A DNA stretch of 64,000 bases from contig JASCOI010000002.1 in NCBI GenBank assembly GCA_029959665.1, forward strand, positions 35,765-99,764, read 5' to 3'. This document shows positions 17,583 through 26,348 of this stretch, in pieces. Each line of letters opens with the position of its first letter. Position 1 is the stretch's first letter. The DNA is from Microbacteriaceae bacterium PS02333 (GTDB taxonomy: Bacteria; Actinomycetota; Actinomycetes; Actinomycetales; Microbacteriaceae). The notes beneath the pieces are model-generated. The model was not told where the DNA came from. It searched no databases and saw only the letters and a program-made list of their open reading frames with translations. The position numbers and the translations under genes are program-made.

Positions 17583-18701
17583 TCAGTCGGTCAGGGCGAC
17601 CGACAGGATCCGGTCGTCGCCGGCGCCGGCACTGCCGCGGCCGTCGGTGTTGTTCGTCACGAACCAGAGCGTGCCGTCCGGGCCGGCGAGCACGGTGCGC
17701 AGCCGCCCGTACGTCCCGGCGAACCACTCCCGCGACGTCGACGGGTCGGACACGGGCACCGACCGCAGCACCTCGCCGCGGAGGTTCGCGATGAACACGG
17801 TGTCACGGACCACCGCGAGGCCGGACGGGCTCGCATCGGAGGTCCGCCACTGCTGCACCGGATCGACGAAGCCCTGGTCGACACCCCCGGTGCCCTCGAC
17901 CTCGGGCCAGCCGTAGTCGGCACCCGGTTCGATGACGTTGAGCTCGTCCCAGGTGTTCTCGCCGAACTCGGACGCGAACATCGTGCCGTCGGCGGCCCAC
18001 CCGAGCCCCTGCACGTTCCGGTGCCCGAGCGACCAGACCAGGGAGCCGTCGAACGGGTTGTCGGCAGGGACCTCGCCCGTCGGCGTGAGCCGCAGGATCT
18101 TACCCGCGAGGGAGTCCCGGTCCTGCGCCTCCGACCGGTTGCCGGCGTCGCCGACCGTCACGTAGAGCATGTCGTCGGGGCCGAACGCGATGCGCCCGCC
18201 GTTGTGGAAGCTGTTCGCGGGCAGGTCGTCGATGACCGTCGTCGCGTCGCCGAGGCCGTACGACCCCGCGCTGCCGGTGAGGGGGTAGCGCTCGACCCGG
18301 TTGCCACCCTCCCCCGTCGAGTACACGTACAGGTCGTCGTCGTGCAGTGCGAGGCCGAGCAGTCCGCCCTCGCCGCCGTGCCGGATGTCGTCGATCGTGC
18401 CGACCGTGCGGGTGTCGCCGTCGTCCCCGAGTTCGAGCACGTCCCCGGAGTCACGCAGGCTGACGAGCGGGACGTCGTCGTCGGTGAGCACCACCGACCA
18501 CGGCGCGTCGAGGTCCGTCGCGACGTCCGAGACGGCTCCGGTGGGTGCGACCTCGCCGGTGGCCAGGTCGGTCGGCGCCGGCCCTGCAGTGGCGCTGCGG
18601 CGCATGGTCGGCTCGTCGGCGTCCGATCCGGCCGTGCACCCGGCGAGCGCCAGGACGAGCAGGGCGAACGACGCGATCGGTGCTGCGGTCCGGGTGCGCA
18701 T
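17583..18701 (-). CDS. Soluble aldose dehydrogenase-like (GSDH, PQQ-type) lipoprotein
   Basis: I start at ATG 18701 (372 residues), because it provides a lipoprotein signal: TRTAAPIASFALLVLALAGC with LALAGC as lipobox. Upstream frame extension would run through the G/C homopolymer block. The mature part is a beta-propeller of the glucose/sorbosone dehydrogenase family: DLDAPWSVVLTDD, RHGGEGGLLGLALHDDDLYV, NSFHNGGRIAFGPDDMLYVT, LTPTGEVPADNPF and SLGHRNVQGLGWAADGTMFA, then FASEFGENTWDELNVIEPGA. These blocks contain the PQQ-contacting His and Arg and the Ca ligands. The enzyme would oxidise aldose sugars at the outer membrane face if PQQ is available. No PQQ biosynthesis gene is in the window. 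Confidence 0.88.
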   Translation of the reverse strand: MRTRTAAPIASFALLVLALAGCTAGSDADEPTMRRSATAGPAPTDLATGEVAPTGAVSDVATDLDAPWSVVLTDDDVPLVSLRDSGDVLELGDDGDTRTVGTIDDIRHGGEGGLLGLALHDDDLYVYSTGEGGNRVERYPLTGSAGSYGLGDATTVIDDLPANSFHNGGRIAFGPDDMLYVTVGDAGNRSEAQDRDSLAGKILRLTPTGEVPADNPFDGSLVWSLGHRNVQGLGWAADGTMFASEFGENTWDELNVIEPGADYGWPEVEGTGGVDQGFVDPVQQWRTSDASPSGLAVVRDTVFIANLRGEVLRSVPVSDPSTSREWFAGTYGRLRTVLAGPDGTLWFVTNNTDGRGSAGAGDDRILSVALTD

Positions 18702-18770
18702 GGCGCGGACTGTACGCGCCGCGGTTGCGAGCCCCCGTACGCGTCCCCACGGCAGCCGACCCGACCAGCC

Positions 18771-18860
18771 GCGGGGGGGGGGGGGGGGGGGGGGCCGGGG
18801 CCGCCGCCCCCCCCCGCCCCCGGCGGGGGGCGGGGGGGGGCCCCCGCCCCCCCCCCCCCG
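18771..18860. other. Extreme G/C homopolymer block, probably an assembly or base-calling artefact
   Basis: From 18773 there are 22 G in a row, then CC, then alternating blocks of G and C only, until about 18862. Apart from G and C no other base occurs for roughly 90 positions. Neither flank shows similar composition. The block lies in the 202-bp gap between the lipoprotein gene and the MarR gene, where the lipoprotein promoter should be. Treat the sequence here as unreliable. Confidence 0.8.
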
Positions 18861-18903
18861 GCCGGACGTGGCGGGACCAGGGCAGCTGCCGCACCCGCGC
18901 ACG

Positions 18904-19317
18904 TCAGCGCAGCATGCGCTCCAGCAGCTCGCGGAGCCGGCGGCGGTCCGCCGACGACAGCCGCTCGGTGAGCGGCAGGAGCGCGTCGCGCATGGCGGCC
19001 TCGAGCGCGGCGGCCATCTCGTGCCCGCGGTCGGTGAGCACCACGTCGACCGCGCGCGCGTCGTCCGCATTCGGGACGCGCGCGAGCAGTTCCTTCTTCT
19101 CGGCGCGGGCGACGAGGCCGGTCATCGTCGACTTCTCGAGCCCGAGGTACTCCGCCAGGTCGCCGATCCGCAGGCGACGGTCACGCAGGATCGCGAGGAC
19201 CCGGAGCTGTGTGAGGGACAGTCCGGCGTCGGCCGCCAGCCCGGTGAGCGAGCCCATGGTCGTGAACGCCGCGTGGCCGAGGGCGTCGACGAGCCGGTCC
19301 TGCTCGGTGGTGTCCAT
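18904..19317 (-). CDS. MarR-family transcriptional regulator
   Basis: A 137-residue winged-helix protein. Helix-turn-helix: LSLTQLRVLAILRDRRLRIG, then LAEYLGLEKSTMTGLVARAEKKEL. The wing is ARVPNADDARAVDVVLTDRG. It is divergent from the NAD(P)H:quinone reductase-like gene at 19379, with 61 bp between the starts. That gap holds a strong promoter for the oxidoreductase and a TTCGT/ACGAA dyad at the expected start point. This architecture is typical of MarR sensors of quinones, electrophiles or aldehydes that repress a detoxifying reductase. Effector not determined. Confidence 0.92.
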   Translation of the reverse strand: MDTTEQDRLVDALGHAAFTTMGSLTGLAADAGLSLTQLRVLAILRDRRLRIGDLAEYLGLEKSTMTGLVARAEKKELLARVPNADDARAVDVVLTDRGHEMAAALEAAMRDALLPLTERLSSADRRRLRELLERMLR

Positions 19318-19330
19318 GGTCCGAGCCTAC

Positions 19331-19374
19331 TTGACGAACTTCGTGGTGCGAACTACTTTGATTCGTAACACGAA
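19331..19374 (+). promoter_or_regulatory. Promoter and MarR operator for the quinone oxidoreductase-like gene
   Basis: TTGACG (19331-19336), a 17-bp spacer and TACTTT (19354-19359) form a near-consensus promoter. The dyad TTCGTAACACGAA (19362-19374) has 5-bp perfect arms and would cover the transcription start, where a MarR dimer would block initiation. Confidence 0.65.
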
Positions 19375-19378
19375 CCAA

Positions 19379-20320
19379 ATGGAGGCAGTCGTGCACGCAT
19401 CGCTCGTCACACACTTCGGCTCGGCACCCACGTGGACCGAGTTCCCGGAACCCGAACCCCGCGGTGAGGAGGTCGTGGTCGACGTCGTCGCCGCCGGCCT
19501 GCACCCCCGCGTCCGGTCGCAGGCGGACGGATCGCACTACACGAGCGACGGCGCCCTGCCGCTCGTCCCGGGCGTCGACGGCGTCGGGCGCTTCCCGGAC
19601 GGCACGCTCCGCTACTTCGCCGTGCAGTCGGACACCCGCGGGTCGATGGCCGAACGCACCGCGGTGGACCCGCGCGCGAGCGTGGTGCTGCCGGACGGCG
19701 CCGACCCCGCCCGGGTCGCGGCCGGCGTCAACCCGGTGATGTCGTCGTGGGTGGCGCTCCGTCGCCGCATCGCGTTCCCGGACGGTGCGCGGGTGCTCGT
19801 GCTCGGCGCGACCGGGGCGTCCGGCCGTGCCGCCGTGCAGGTCGCGAAGCACCTCGGGGCGTCCCACGTCGTCGCGAGCGGGCGCAACCCGGAGCGGCTC
19901 GCCGAGCTCCCGGCGCTCGGCGCGGACGTCGTCGTCCCGCTCGACGACGTCGAGGCGATCGGCCGCGCGGCGTCCGACGCGGACGTCGTGATCGACTACG
20001 TCTGGGGTGCGCCCGCCGCCGCGGTCATGCGGACGCTCGTCACCGCCCGCGAGGCCCGCGGCGAGCGGCTCGACTGGATCGCGATCGGGTCGACGGCCGG
20101 CCAGGAGGCCCCGATCCCGTCCGCAGCGCTCCGCGCGTCCGGCCTCACCATCGTCGGCAGCGGGCAGGGATCGGTGGGGACGTCCGGGTTCGTCGCCGAG
20201 CTCCCCGGCATCGTCGCCGCCATCGCGGTCGATGCGACCACGGTGCCGATGCACACCGTCGCGGACGCGTGGGCCGGACAGGTCGACGCGGGGACGAGCA
20301 GAGTGGTGCTCGAAGTCTGA
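19379..20320 (+). CDS. NAD(P)H:quinone oxidoreductase-like, zinc-independent MDR family
   Basis: Two starts are possible: ATG 19379 (313 residues, a 12-nt leader after the predicted start point) or GTG 19391 with GGAGG five bases upstream (309 residues). The ribosome site favours GTG 19391. The protein is a medium-chain dehydrogenase/reductase: PEPRGEEVVVDVVAAGLHPR, then GVDGVGRFPDG, and the Rossmann block ARVLVLGATGASGRAAVQVA with KHLGASHVVASGRNPERLAE. No structural or catalytic zinc ligands are seen, as in QOR-like enzymes. It likely reduces quinones or enones with NADPH under control of the divergent MarR protein. Confidence 0.85.
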   Translation: MEAVVHASLVTHFGSAPTWTEFPEPEPRGEEVVVDVVAAGLHPRVRSQADGSHYTSDGALPLVPGVDGVGRFPDGTLRYFAVQSDTRGSMAERTAVDPRASVVLPDGADPARVAAGVNPVMSSWVALRRRIAFPDGARVLVLGATGASGRAAVQVAKHLGASHVVASGRNPERLAELPALGADVVVPLDDVEAIGRAASDADVVIDYVWGAPAAAVMRTLVTAREARGERLDWIAIGSTAGQEAPIPSAALRASGLTIVGSGQGSVGTSGFVAELPGIVAAIAVDATTVPMHTVADAWAGQVDAGTSRVVLEV

Positions 20321-20363
20321 TCTTCGGCGGGTCATCCTGTCCGGTCGTTCAGGTTCTCCCCAT

Positions 20364-20399
20364 CCGGCTCTCGGTAGCCTGAGAGCCACCCAGAGCCGG
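20364..20399 (+). promoter_or_regulatory. Possible promoter and competing hairpins ahead of mrpA
   Basis: GGCTCTC (20366-20372) can pair with GAGAGCC (20381-20387), or CCGGCTCT (20364-20371) can pair with AGAGCCGG (20392-20399). The two structures exclude each other. TAGCCT at 20375-20380 is also a typical actinobacterial -10 element, in which case the first arm would not be transcribed. A GAGGAGG ribosome site precedes the ATG at 20431. Confidence 0.35.
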
Positions 20400-20430
20400 A
20401 CTTGCACGCCCGACCCCGAGGAGGCGCCCC

Positions 20431-23331
20431 ATGGTCACCGTCCTCGTCGCGTTCGGAGTCGTCGCACTCCTCGTCCCCGCGCTGACACCACTGCTCGGTC
20501 GCCGGGTGTTCACCGTCGCCGCCCTCGCGCCTGCGGCCGCAGCGGTCCTGACGATCGCGCAGACCGACCGGGCCCTGCACGGTGGCATCAGTTCTTCGGT
20601 GCAGTGGATCCCACAGCTCGACCTGTCGATCGCGCTCCGGGTCGACGCGCTGTCGTGGGTGCTCGCGCTCGTGGTGTCCGTCGTCGGCGCGCTCGTGCTC
20701 GTGTACTGCGCGTCGTACTTCGGCCCGAAGGAACCGGGGCTCGGCCGCTTCGCCGGCGTCCTCACCGCGTTCGCCGGGTCGATGTACGGCCTGGTGATCG
20801 CCGACGACGTCATCGTGCTGTTCGTCCTGTGGGAAGCGACCACGGTCTTCTCCTACCTGCTCATCGGGCACGACGCCGTCAAGCGGGCGAGCCGGGCCGC
20901 TGCGATGCAGGCGCTCGTCGTCACCACGGCCGGCGGACTGGCGATGCTCGCCGGCCTCGTCATCCTGTCCGTCACGGCCGGCACGACGCAGCTGTCCGCC
21001 ATCATCGCGCAGGCCCCGACCGGCACGATCGTCACGGTGTCGGTCGTGCTGGTCCTCGCCGGCGCCCTGACGAAGTCCGCGATCGTCCCCTTCCACTTCT
21101 GGCTCCCGGCAGCGATGGCCGCGCCGACCCCGGTGAGCGCGTACCTGCACGCCGCGGCGATGGTCAAGGCCGGCATCTACCTCGTCGCCCGCCTCGCCCC
21201 GGCGTTCGCGCTGCTCGAGGGCTGGCGCGAGACCATCACCCTGCTCGGCGTGCTCGGCATGGTGATCGGCGGGTACCGGGCGCTCCGCCAGACCGACCTC
21301 AAGCTGCTGCTCGCGTACGGCACGGTCGCCCAGCTCGGGTTCCTCGTGCTCGCCGCCGGCTGGGGCACGCCCGCGATCGCCCTCGGTGGGATCGCGCTGC
21401 TCGTCGCCCACGCCGCGTTCAAGTCGACGCTGTTCCTGGTCGTCGGGACGATCGACCACGTCACCGGCACGCGGGACCTCGGCAGCCTTTCCGGGCTCGG
21501 CCGGAAACTCCCCTGGCTCGCGACCGTGGCCGTCCTGGCGCTCCTGTCGATGGCCGGCATCCCGCCGATGATCGGGTTCGTGGCGAAGGAAGCCGTCCTC
21601 ACCGGGCTCGTCGAAGCGCTGCACGGCCCGGGGTCCGGGTGGGCGTGGTTCGCGCTCGTCGGCGTCACCGTCGGGTCCGTCTTCACCGTCGCGTACTCGC
21701 TGCGTTTCCTCTGGGGCGCCTTCGCCCGCAAGCCCGGCGTCGAGCAGACCGAGCCGCACGCGCTGCACGGCCTCGGGGTGGTGCCCTCGATCCTCGGCCT
21801 CACCGGTCTCGCGCTCGGACTCCTCACGCCGGTCGTGGCGCACGGGCTCGAACCGGCCGCGGCCGCCGCGTCGATGACCGGCGAAGCCGTGCCGCACCTG
21901 GCGCTCTGGCACGGACTCGAGCCGGCGCTCGGCATCTCCGCGATCACGCTCCTCGGCGGCGTGGCGCTCTTCGCCGCACGCACCCGGGTCGAGGCCCTCC
22001 AGCACCGCCTCGCCGGGTTCCCGAGCGCCGCGAACACCTACCGACACGTCATGCGCGGGCTCGACCGCGCAGCCACCGGTGTCACCGCCGCCCTCCAGCG
22101 GGGCTCGCTCCCCTACTACCTGACGGTCATCCTGTCGGTGTTCGTCGCCGGCGCCCTCGTCAACCTGGCACTCGGCGGGCCGTGGGAGTTCCACGTGCGC
22201 TTCGCCGACTCGTGGGGCCAGATCCCGGTCGTGATCGTGATGTCGATCGCCGCGATCGCCGTCCTCACCGCGAAGACCCGGTTCGCCGCAGCCGTGCTCG
22301 TCGGTGTCACGGGCTACGGCATGTCCGTGCTGTTCGTCCTGCACGGCGCCGTCGACCTCGCCCTCACGCAGCTCGTCGTCGAGACGGTGACGCTCATCGC
22401 CTTCGTCCTGGTGCTCCGCCGCCTCCCCCCACGGATCGCGACCGCGAACCCCTCGCGCTTCCGGGTGCTCCGTGCCCTGTTCGCCGCGCTCGCGGGAGCC
22501 ACCCTGGCGGTGGTCGTGGTCGTCGCCGCCTCCGCTCGGTCGGCCAAGCCGATCTGGCCGGACCTCCCCGCGCTGACGAGCTCGTTCGGGCACGGCCTGA
22601 ACGTGGTGAACGTCGCGCTCGTCGACCTCCGCGGCTGGGACACGCTCGGTGAGCTCACCGTGGTCGTCGCCGCGGCCACCGGTGTCGCGAGCCTGATCTT
22701 CGTGAACTCGCGCGAAGACACGCTCCCCCGCCTCCGCGACCTGCCGAGCGTCGTCGCGAGCGACAAGCACCGCCCGGACGGCGAGCCCCGCGCCTGGCTG
22801 CCGACGAGTGCCGCGCTCCCGACCGGTCGTTCCGCGCTGCTGGACGTCGTCGTCCGACTGCTGTTCCACGGCCTCATCGTCCTGTCCGTGTACCTGCTGT
22901 TCGCCGGACACAACGCCGCCGGCGGCGGGTTCGCCGGCGGTCTCGTCGCGGGCATCGCGCTCGCGGCCCGCTACCTGGCCGGTGGCCCCGCGGAGCTCGG
23001 CGCCGCCGCCCCGATCCGTGCCGGCCGGCTGCTCGGCCTCGGCGTCGCGACGGCCGCGATCACCGCGATCGTGCCGCTGTTCTTCGGCAGGGAAGCCCTG
23101 TACTCGGAGTTCTTCGAGGCCACGGTCCCGATCCTCGGGCACGTCGAGTTCGTCACCGCGACGTTCTTCGACATCGGCGTGTACCTCGTCGTCGTCGGCC
23201 TGGTGCTCGACGTCCTGCGGAGCCTCGGCGCAGAGGTGGACCGGCAGCGGCTCGAGGACACGAACACCCCGACGTCCGACTCGATCGAGGGCAACCCCGA
23301 CGACCACGAACAGCAAGAGGTGACCGCATGA
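20431..23331 (+). CDS. mrpA: Mrp cation/proton antiporter subunit A, fused with an MnhB-type domain
   Basis: A 966-residue polytopic membrane protein. Residues about 60-420 are the NuoL/ND5-like proton-pumping unit (VLFVLWEATTVFSYLLIGHD, then MVKAGIYLVARLAPAF). Residues about 590-660 are the MrpA-specific segment (VLTAKTRFAAAVLVGVTGYG). Residues about 799-935 are an MnhB domain (HGLIVLSVYLLFAGHNAAGG), so subunits A and B are fused, as in many actinobacteria and the mnhA-type of group 2. The Mrp complex exchanges Na+ or K+ for protons and supports pH and salt homeostasis. It is the first gene of a tightly overlapped operon and has a GAGGAGG ribosome site. Confidence 0.96.
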   Translation: MVTVLVAFGVVALLVPALTPLLGRRVFTVAALAPAAAAVLTIAQTDRALHGGISSSVQWIPQLDLSIALRVDALSWVLALVVSVVGALVLVYCASYFGPKEPGLGRFAGVLTAFAGSMYGLVIADDVIVLFVLWEATTVFSYLLIGHDAVKRASRAAAMQALVVTTAGGLAMLAGLVILSVTAGTTQLSAIIAQAPTGTIVTVSVVLVLAGALTKSAIVPFHFWLPAAMAAPTPVSAYLHAAAMVKAGIYLVARLAPAFALLEGWRETITLLGVLGMVIGGYRALRQTDLKLLLAYGTVAQLGFLVLAAGWGTPAIALGGIALLVAHAAFKSTLFLVVGTIDHVTGTRDLGSLSGLGRKLPWLATVAVLALLSMAGIPPMIGFVAKEAVLTGLVEALHGPGSGWAWFALVGVTVGSVFTVAYSLRFLWGAFARKPGVEQTEPHALHGLGVVPSILGLTGLALGLLTPVVAHGLEPAAAAASMTGEAVPHLALWHGLEPALGISAITLLGGVALFAARTRVEALQHRLAGFPSAANTYRHVMRGLDRAATGVTAALQRGSLPYYLTVILSVFVAGALVNLALGGPWEFHVRFADSWGQIPVVIVMSIAAIAVLTAKTRFAAAVLVGVTGYGMSVLFVLHGAVDLALTQLVVETVTLIAFVLVLRRLPPRIATANPSRFRVLRALFAALAGATLAVVVVVAASARSAKPIWPDLPALTSSFGHGLNVVNVALVDLRGWDTLGELTVVVAAATGVASLIFVNSREDTLPRLRDLPSVVASDKHRPDGEPRAWLPTSAALPTGRSALLDVVVRLLFHGLIVLSVYLLFAGHNAAGGGFAGGLVAGIALAARYLAGGPAELGAAAPIRAGRLLGLGVATAAITAIVPLFFGREALYSEFFEATVPILGHVEFVTATFFDIGVYLVVVGLVLDVLRSLGAEVDRQRLEDTNTPTSDSIEGNPDDHEQQEVTA

Positions 23332-23780
23332 CCATCACCCTCGTCCTCGTCATCGCGATGGCCGTCCTCTTCGCCTGCGGCGTCTACCTGCTGCTCGAAC
23401 GCTCGCTCACGCGGATGCTGCTCGGGTTCCTGCTCGTCGGCAACGCCCTCAACCTGCTGCTGCTCGTGATGTCCGGCGCTGCCGGGAACCCGCCGATCGG
23501 CAAGTCCTCCGAGGGCATCACCGACCCGCTGCCCCAGGCGTTCGCCCTGACCGCGATCGTGATCACCTTCGCCGTCAGCGCGTTCCTCCTCGCCCTCATC
23601 CACCGCTCGTGGACGCTGTCCCGTGCGGACGAGGTCGAGGTGGACGAGGCCGACGTCGCGATCCGGCACGAACGGGACGCCCCGGCGGAGGACGACCCGG
23701 AGACCGACACGGACCCGGAAGCCGACACCGACCACGAGCGCCACTACGAAGACCAGACCCAGGACGAGGCCCACCGATGA
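23328..23780 (+). CDS. mrpC: Mrp antiporter subunit C
   Basis: A 150-residue protein with three membrane helices, homologous to NuoK. Start ATG overlaps the mrpA stop (ATGA). The motif ERSLTRMLLGFLLVGNALNL followed by LLLVMSG is typical of MrpC/MnhC, and DPLPQAFALTAIVITFAVSA is the third helix with the conserved PQAL-like pattern. The last 40 residues are an unusually acidic cytoplasmic tail (many Glu, Asp, Thr). It is a structural subunit of the antiporter, adjacent to MrpD in the complex. Confidence 0.95.
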   Translation: MTITLVLVIAMAVLFACGVYLLLERSLTRMLLGFLLVGNALNLLLLVMSGAAGNPPIGKSSEGITDPLPQAFALTAIVITFAVSAFLLALIHRSWTLSRADEVEVDEADVAIRHERDAPAEDDPETDTDPEADTDHERHYEDQTQDEAHR

Positions 23781-25429
23781 CCTTCCTCGTCCCGCTCCTC
23801 GTCCTCGTCCCGCTCCTCGGTGCGGCCGTCGCCCTCGGGCTGCTCCGGCACCAGCGCATCCAGCGCGCGATCACCGTGGCCGTGCTCGTCATCGCGCTGG
23901 CCGTCGCCGCGACGCTGATGGTGCTCGTCGACCACCACGGCACGATCGTCGTGCAGGTCGGTGGTTGGGACGCCCCCTACGGCATCTCGCTCGTCGTCGA
24001 CCGGTTGAGCGCGTTGCTCCTCACGGTGTCCGCGAGCGTGCTGCTCATCGTCCTGCTGTTCTCCATCGGGCAGGGCCTCGCCGCGGACGACGGCGAAGCG
24101 CCCGTCACGATCTTCTACCCGACGTACCTCGTCCTGGCGGCCGGCGTCCTCGATTCCTTCATCGCCGGCGACCTCTTCAACCTCTACGTGGCGTTCGAGA
24201 TGCTCCTCGTCGCGAGCTACGTGCTGATCACCCTCGGTGGCAGCGAGCAGCGCGTGCGGGCCGGCACGACGTACATCGTGACGAGCCTCATCGCGTCGGC
24301 GATCTTCCTCTCGGCGATCGGGCTGGTCTACGGCGCGACGGGCACGGTGAACATCGCCCAGATCAGCGAGCGGATGGCCGCCCTGCCCGACCACGTGCAG
24401 CTCCTCATCCACACGATGCTGCTCATCGGCTTCGGCATCAAGGCGGCCGTGTTCCCGCTCGCGTTCTGGCTGCCGGACTCGTACCCGACCGCACCGGCGC
24501 CGGTCACCGCGGTGTTCGCCGGCCTGCTGACCAAGGTGGGCATCTACGCGATCATCCGCCTCGAGACGATCATGTTCCCGCGCCCGCAGCTCAACACCGT
24601 CCTGCTCGTGGTCGCCGCGCTGACGATGATCGTCGGCGTGCTCGGGGCCGTGTCGCAGACCGACGTGAAGCGACTGCTGTCGTTCACGCTGATCAGCCAC
24701 ATCGGGTTCATGGTGATGGGCGTCGGACTCGGATCGGTCGTCGGCACGGCCGCTGCGGTGTTCTACACGGTGCACCACATCGTCGTGCAGACGACGCTGT
24801 TCCTGGTGTCGGGCCTGATGGAACGCGTCGGCGGGACCACGTCGACCAGGTCGCTCGGCGGCCTGCTCAAGGCCGCGCCGTTCCTGGCCGCCCTGTACCT
24901 GGTCCCGGCGTTCAACCTCGGCGGGATCCCGCCCTTCTCCGGCTTCATCGGCAAGCTCGGGCTCTTCCGCGCCGCAGCGATCGACGGCAGTCCCCTGGCG
25001 TACATGACCATCGCCGCCGGGGTCGTGACCTCGCTCCTCACCCTGTACGCACTGATGCGCGTGTGGGACGCCGCCTTCTGGCGGCCGAAGCCCGCTGCCG
25101 AAGCAGCGGCCCCGCACGTCGCGGTGGCAGAACCGCACGAGTCGCTGCGGGCCCCGGAGCCGGCACCCGTCACCCGGTCCGAGGCGGACGGCTCCGTCCT
25201 GTCGGGAGGCTCGGTGACGGTCACGGATCCGGTCACCGGGAGCATGCAGCACGTCTCCGGCCGCACCCGCCTGCCGCGCATGCTGGTCGGCGTCACCACG
25301 GTCGCCGTGCTCGGCTCCGTCGCGCTCACGGTCGTCGCCGGCCCGCTGTACGGGTACGCCACCCGGGCGGCCGAGTCGCTCGAATCCCCGCAGCAGTACG
25401 TCGAGGCAGTCCTGGGGGCACGACCGTGA
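23777..25429 (+). CDS. mrpD: Mrp antiporter subunit D
   Basis: ATG 23777 overlaps the mrpC stop, giving 550 residues. It is an ND2/ND4-like membrane protein with about 14 helices. The proton-translocation core is recognisable: DLFNLYVAFEMLLVASYVLI, then HTMLLIGFGIKAAVFPLAFW with its conserved Lys, LPDSYPTAPAPVTAVFAGLL, and TDVKRLLSFTLISHIGFMVM. A Pro/Ala/Glu-rich cytoplasmic insert of roughly 60 residues (about 440-500) precedes the last helix. It works with MrpA as one of the two proton-channel subunits. Confidence 0.95.
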   Translation: MTFLVPLLVLVPLLGAAVALGLLRHQRIQRAITVAVLVIALAVAATLMVLVDHHGTIVVQVGGWDAPYGISLVVDRLSALLLTVSASVLLIVLLFSIGQGLAADDGEAPVTIFYPTYLVLAAGVLDSFIAGDLFNLYVAFEMLLVASYVLITLGGSEQRVRAGTTYIVTSLIASAIFLSAIGLVYGATGTVNIAQISERMAALPDHVQLLIHTMLLIGFGIKAAVFPLAFWLPDSYPTAPAPVTAVFAGLLTKVGIYAIIRLETIMFPRPQLNTVLLVVAALTMIVGVLGAVSQTDVKRLLSFTLISHIGFMVMGVGLGSVVGTAAAVFYTVHHIVVQTTLFLVSGLMERVGGTTSTRSLGGLLKAAPFLAALYLVPAFNLGGIPPFSGFIGKLGLFRAAAIDGSPLAYMTIAAGVVTSLLTLYALMRVWDAAFWRPKPAAEAAAPHVAVAEPHESLRAPEPAPVTRSEADGSVLSGGSVTVTDPVTGSMQHVSGRTRLPRMLVGVTTVAVLGSVALTVVAGPLYGYATRAAESLESPQQYVEAVLGARP

Positions 25430-26013
25430 CCGACGCCAGGACCCGACGCATCGCGAACGCCCGACGGATCGCCGTCGCGTGGCGCTACGACGTGCCGCTC
25501 GTGCTCGGGCTCACCGTGCTGTGGGCGCTGCTGTGGGGATCGTGGACGCCGCTGACCCTGCTGTGCGGGGTCGTCGTCGCGCTCCTCGTGACGCAGGCCC
25601 TCCCCCTGCCGGCCGTCCCGCTGTCCTCCCGGTTCTCCCCGCTGCACTTCGTGTGGTTCCTCGTCGTCTGGTCCGGCCTCGTCGTCGCCGCGTCGTTCCG
25701 GGTCGCGTGGGTGGCGTTCCGGCCGCGGGGTGTCCGACGCAGCTCGATCGTGCTCGTGCAGATGCACACGACGTCCGAGATGACGTTCACGCTAGCGACC
25801 CTCGCGGTGTCCCTCGTGCCGGGCTCCTACGTCGCGGACGTCGACCTCCGCCGCCGACGACTCCTGCTCCACGTGCTCGACACCGAGCGGCGCGAACAGG
25901 TCGAGCACGCCAAGCGCGAGGCACTCGGCATCGAGACGATGGTGATCCGTGCGCTCGGGTCGAAGCAGGACCTCTCCGAACTGTCCGAACCCCTGCCGGA
26001 GGTGACCCGATGA
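25426..26013 (+). CDS. mrpE: Mrp antiporter subunit E
   Basis: GTG 25426 overlaps the mrpD stop (GTGA), giving 195 residues. Two N-terminal membrane helices (VPLVLGLTVLWALLWGSWTP and the following segment) lead to FRVAWVAFRPRGVRRSSIVL and then MTFTLATLAVSLVPGSYVAD, the conserved MnhE core. The C-terminal cytoplasmic domain contains LLLHVLDTERREQVEHAKRE. MrpE is required for stable assembly of the complex. Position between D and F matches the canonical order. Confidence 0.95.
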   Translation: MTDARTRRIANARRIAVAWRYDVPLVLGLTVLWALLWGSWTPLTLLCGVVVALLVTQALPLPAVPLSSRFSPLHFVWFLVVWSGLVVAASFRVAWVAFRPRGVRRSSIVLVQMHTTSEMTFTLATLAVSLVPGSYVADVDLRRRRLLLHVLDTERREQVEHAKREALGIETMVIRALGSKQDLSELSEPLPEVTR

Positions 26014-26348
26014 GCGCCGGAGTCGTCGTGATGGGGATCCTCGTCGCCGTGGTCCTCGCACTGCTCGGGGCCACCCTGCTCCTCGCCGTGTTCCGCATCG
26101 TCCGCGGCCCGACCATCCTCGACCGGATGATCGGCTCCGACATGGTGCTCACCACCGTCCTCGTGGTGATCGCGGCGGCCATGGTGATCCGGCGGGACCT
26201 CGCAGGGATCCCGGTGCTGGTGGTGATCGCCGCGACGAGCGTGTTCGCGACCATCGCCGTGGCCCGTGCCGTGACGCCGTCCTCGGACCCGTCCGACGAC
26301 GGCGTGGACGTCACCACACCGGAGCGACGACAAGGGGGCGAGTCGTGA
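26010..26348 (+). CDS. mrpF: Mrp antiporter subunit F
   Basis: ATG 26010 overlaps the mrpE stop. A 112-residue protein with three membrane helices. FRIVRGPTILDRMIGSDMVL is the conserved MrpF motif with the RGPT and DR residues, and IPVLVVIAATSVFATIAVAR is the last helix. A short polar tail ends the protein. MrpF is a small membrane subunit thought to sit in the sodium-path half of the antiporter together with E and G. Confidence 0.95.
   Translation: MSAGVVVMGILVAVVLALLGATLLLAVFRIVRGPTILDRMIGSDMVLTTVLVVIAAAMVIRRDLAGIPVLVVIAATSVFATIAVARAVTPSSDPSDDGVDVTTPERRQGGES

Noticed and set aside
18545..19378. N-terminal extension of the quinone oxidoreductase-like frame through the G/C block
   Set aside because: The extension is antisense to the MarR gene and consists of Gly/Arg/Pro low-complexity sequence; the promoter and ribosome site place the start at 19379 or 19391.
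20332..23316. 994-codon open frame antisense to mrpA
   Set aside because: No motifs, highly charged low-complexity translation, and the plus strand encodes an unmistakable MrpA.
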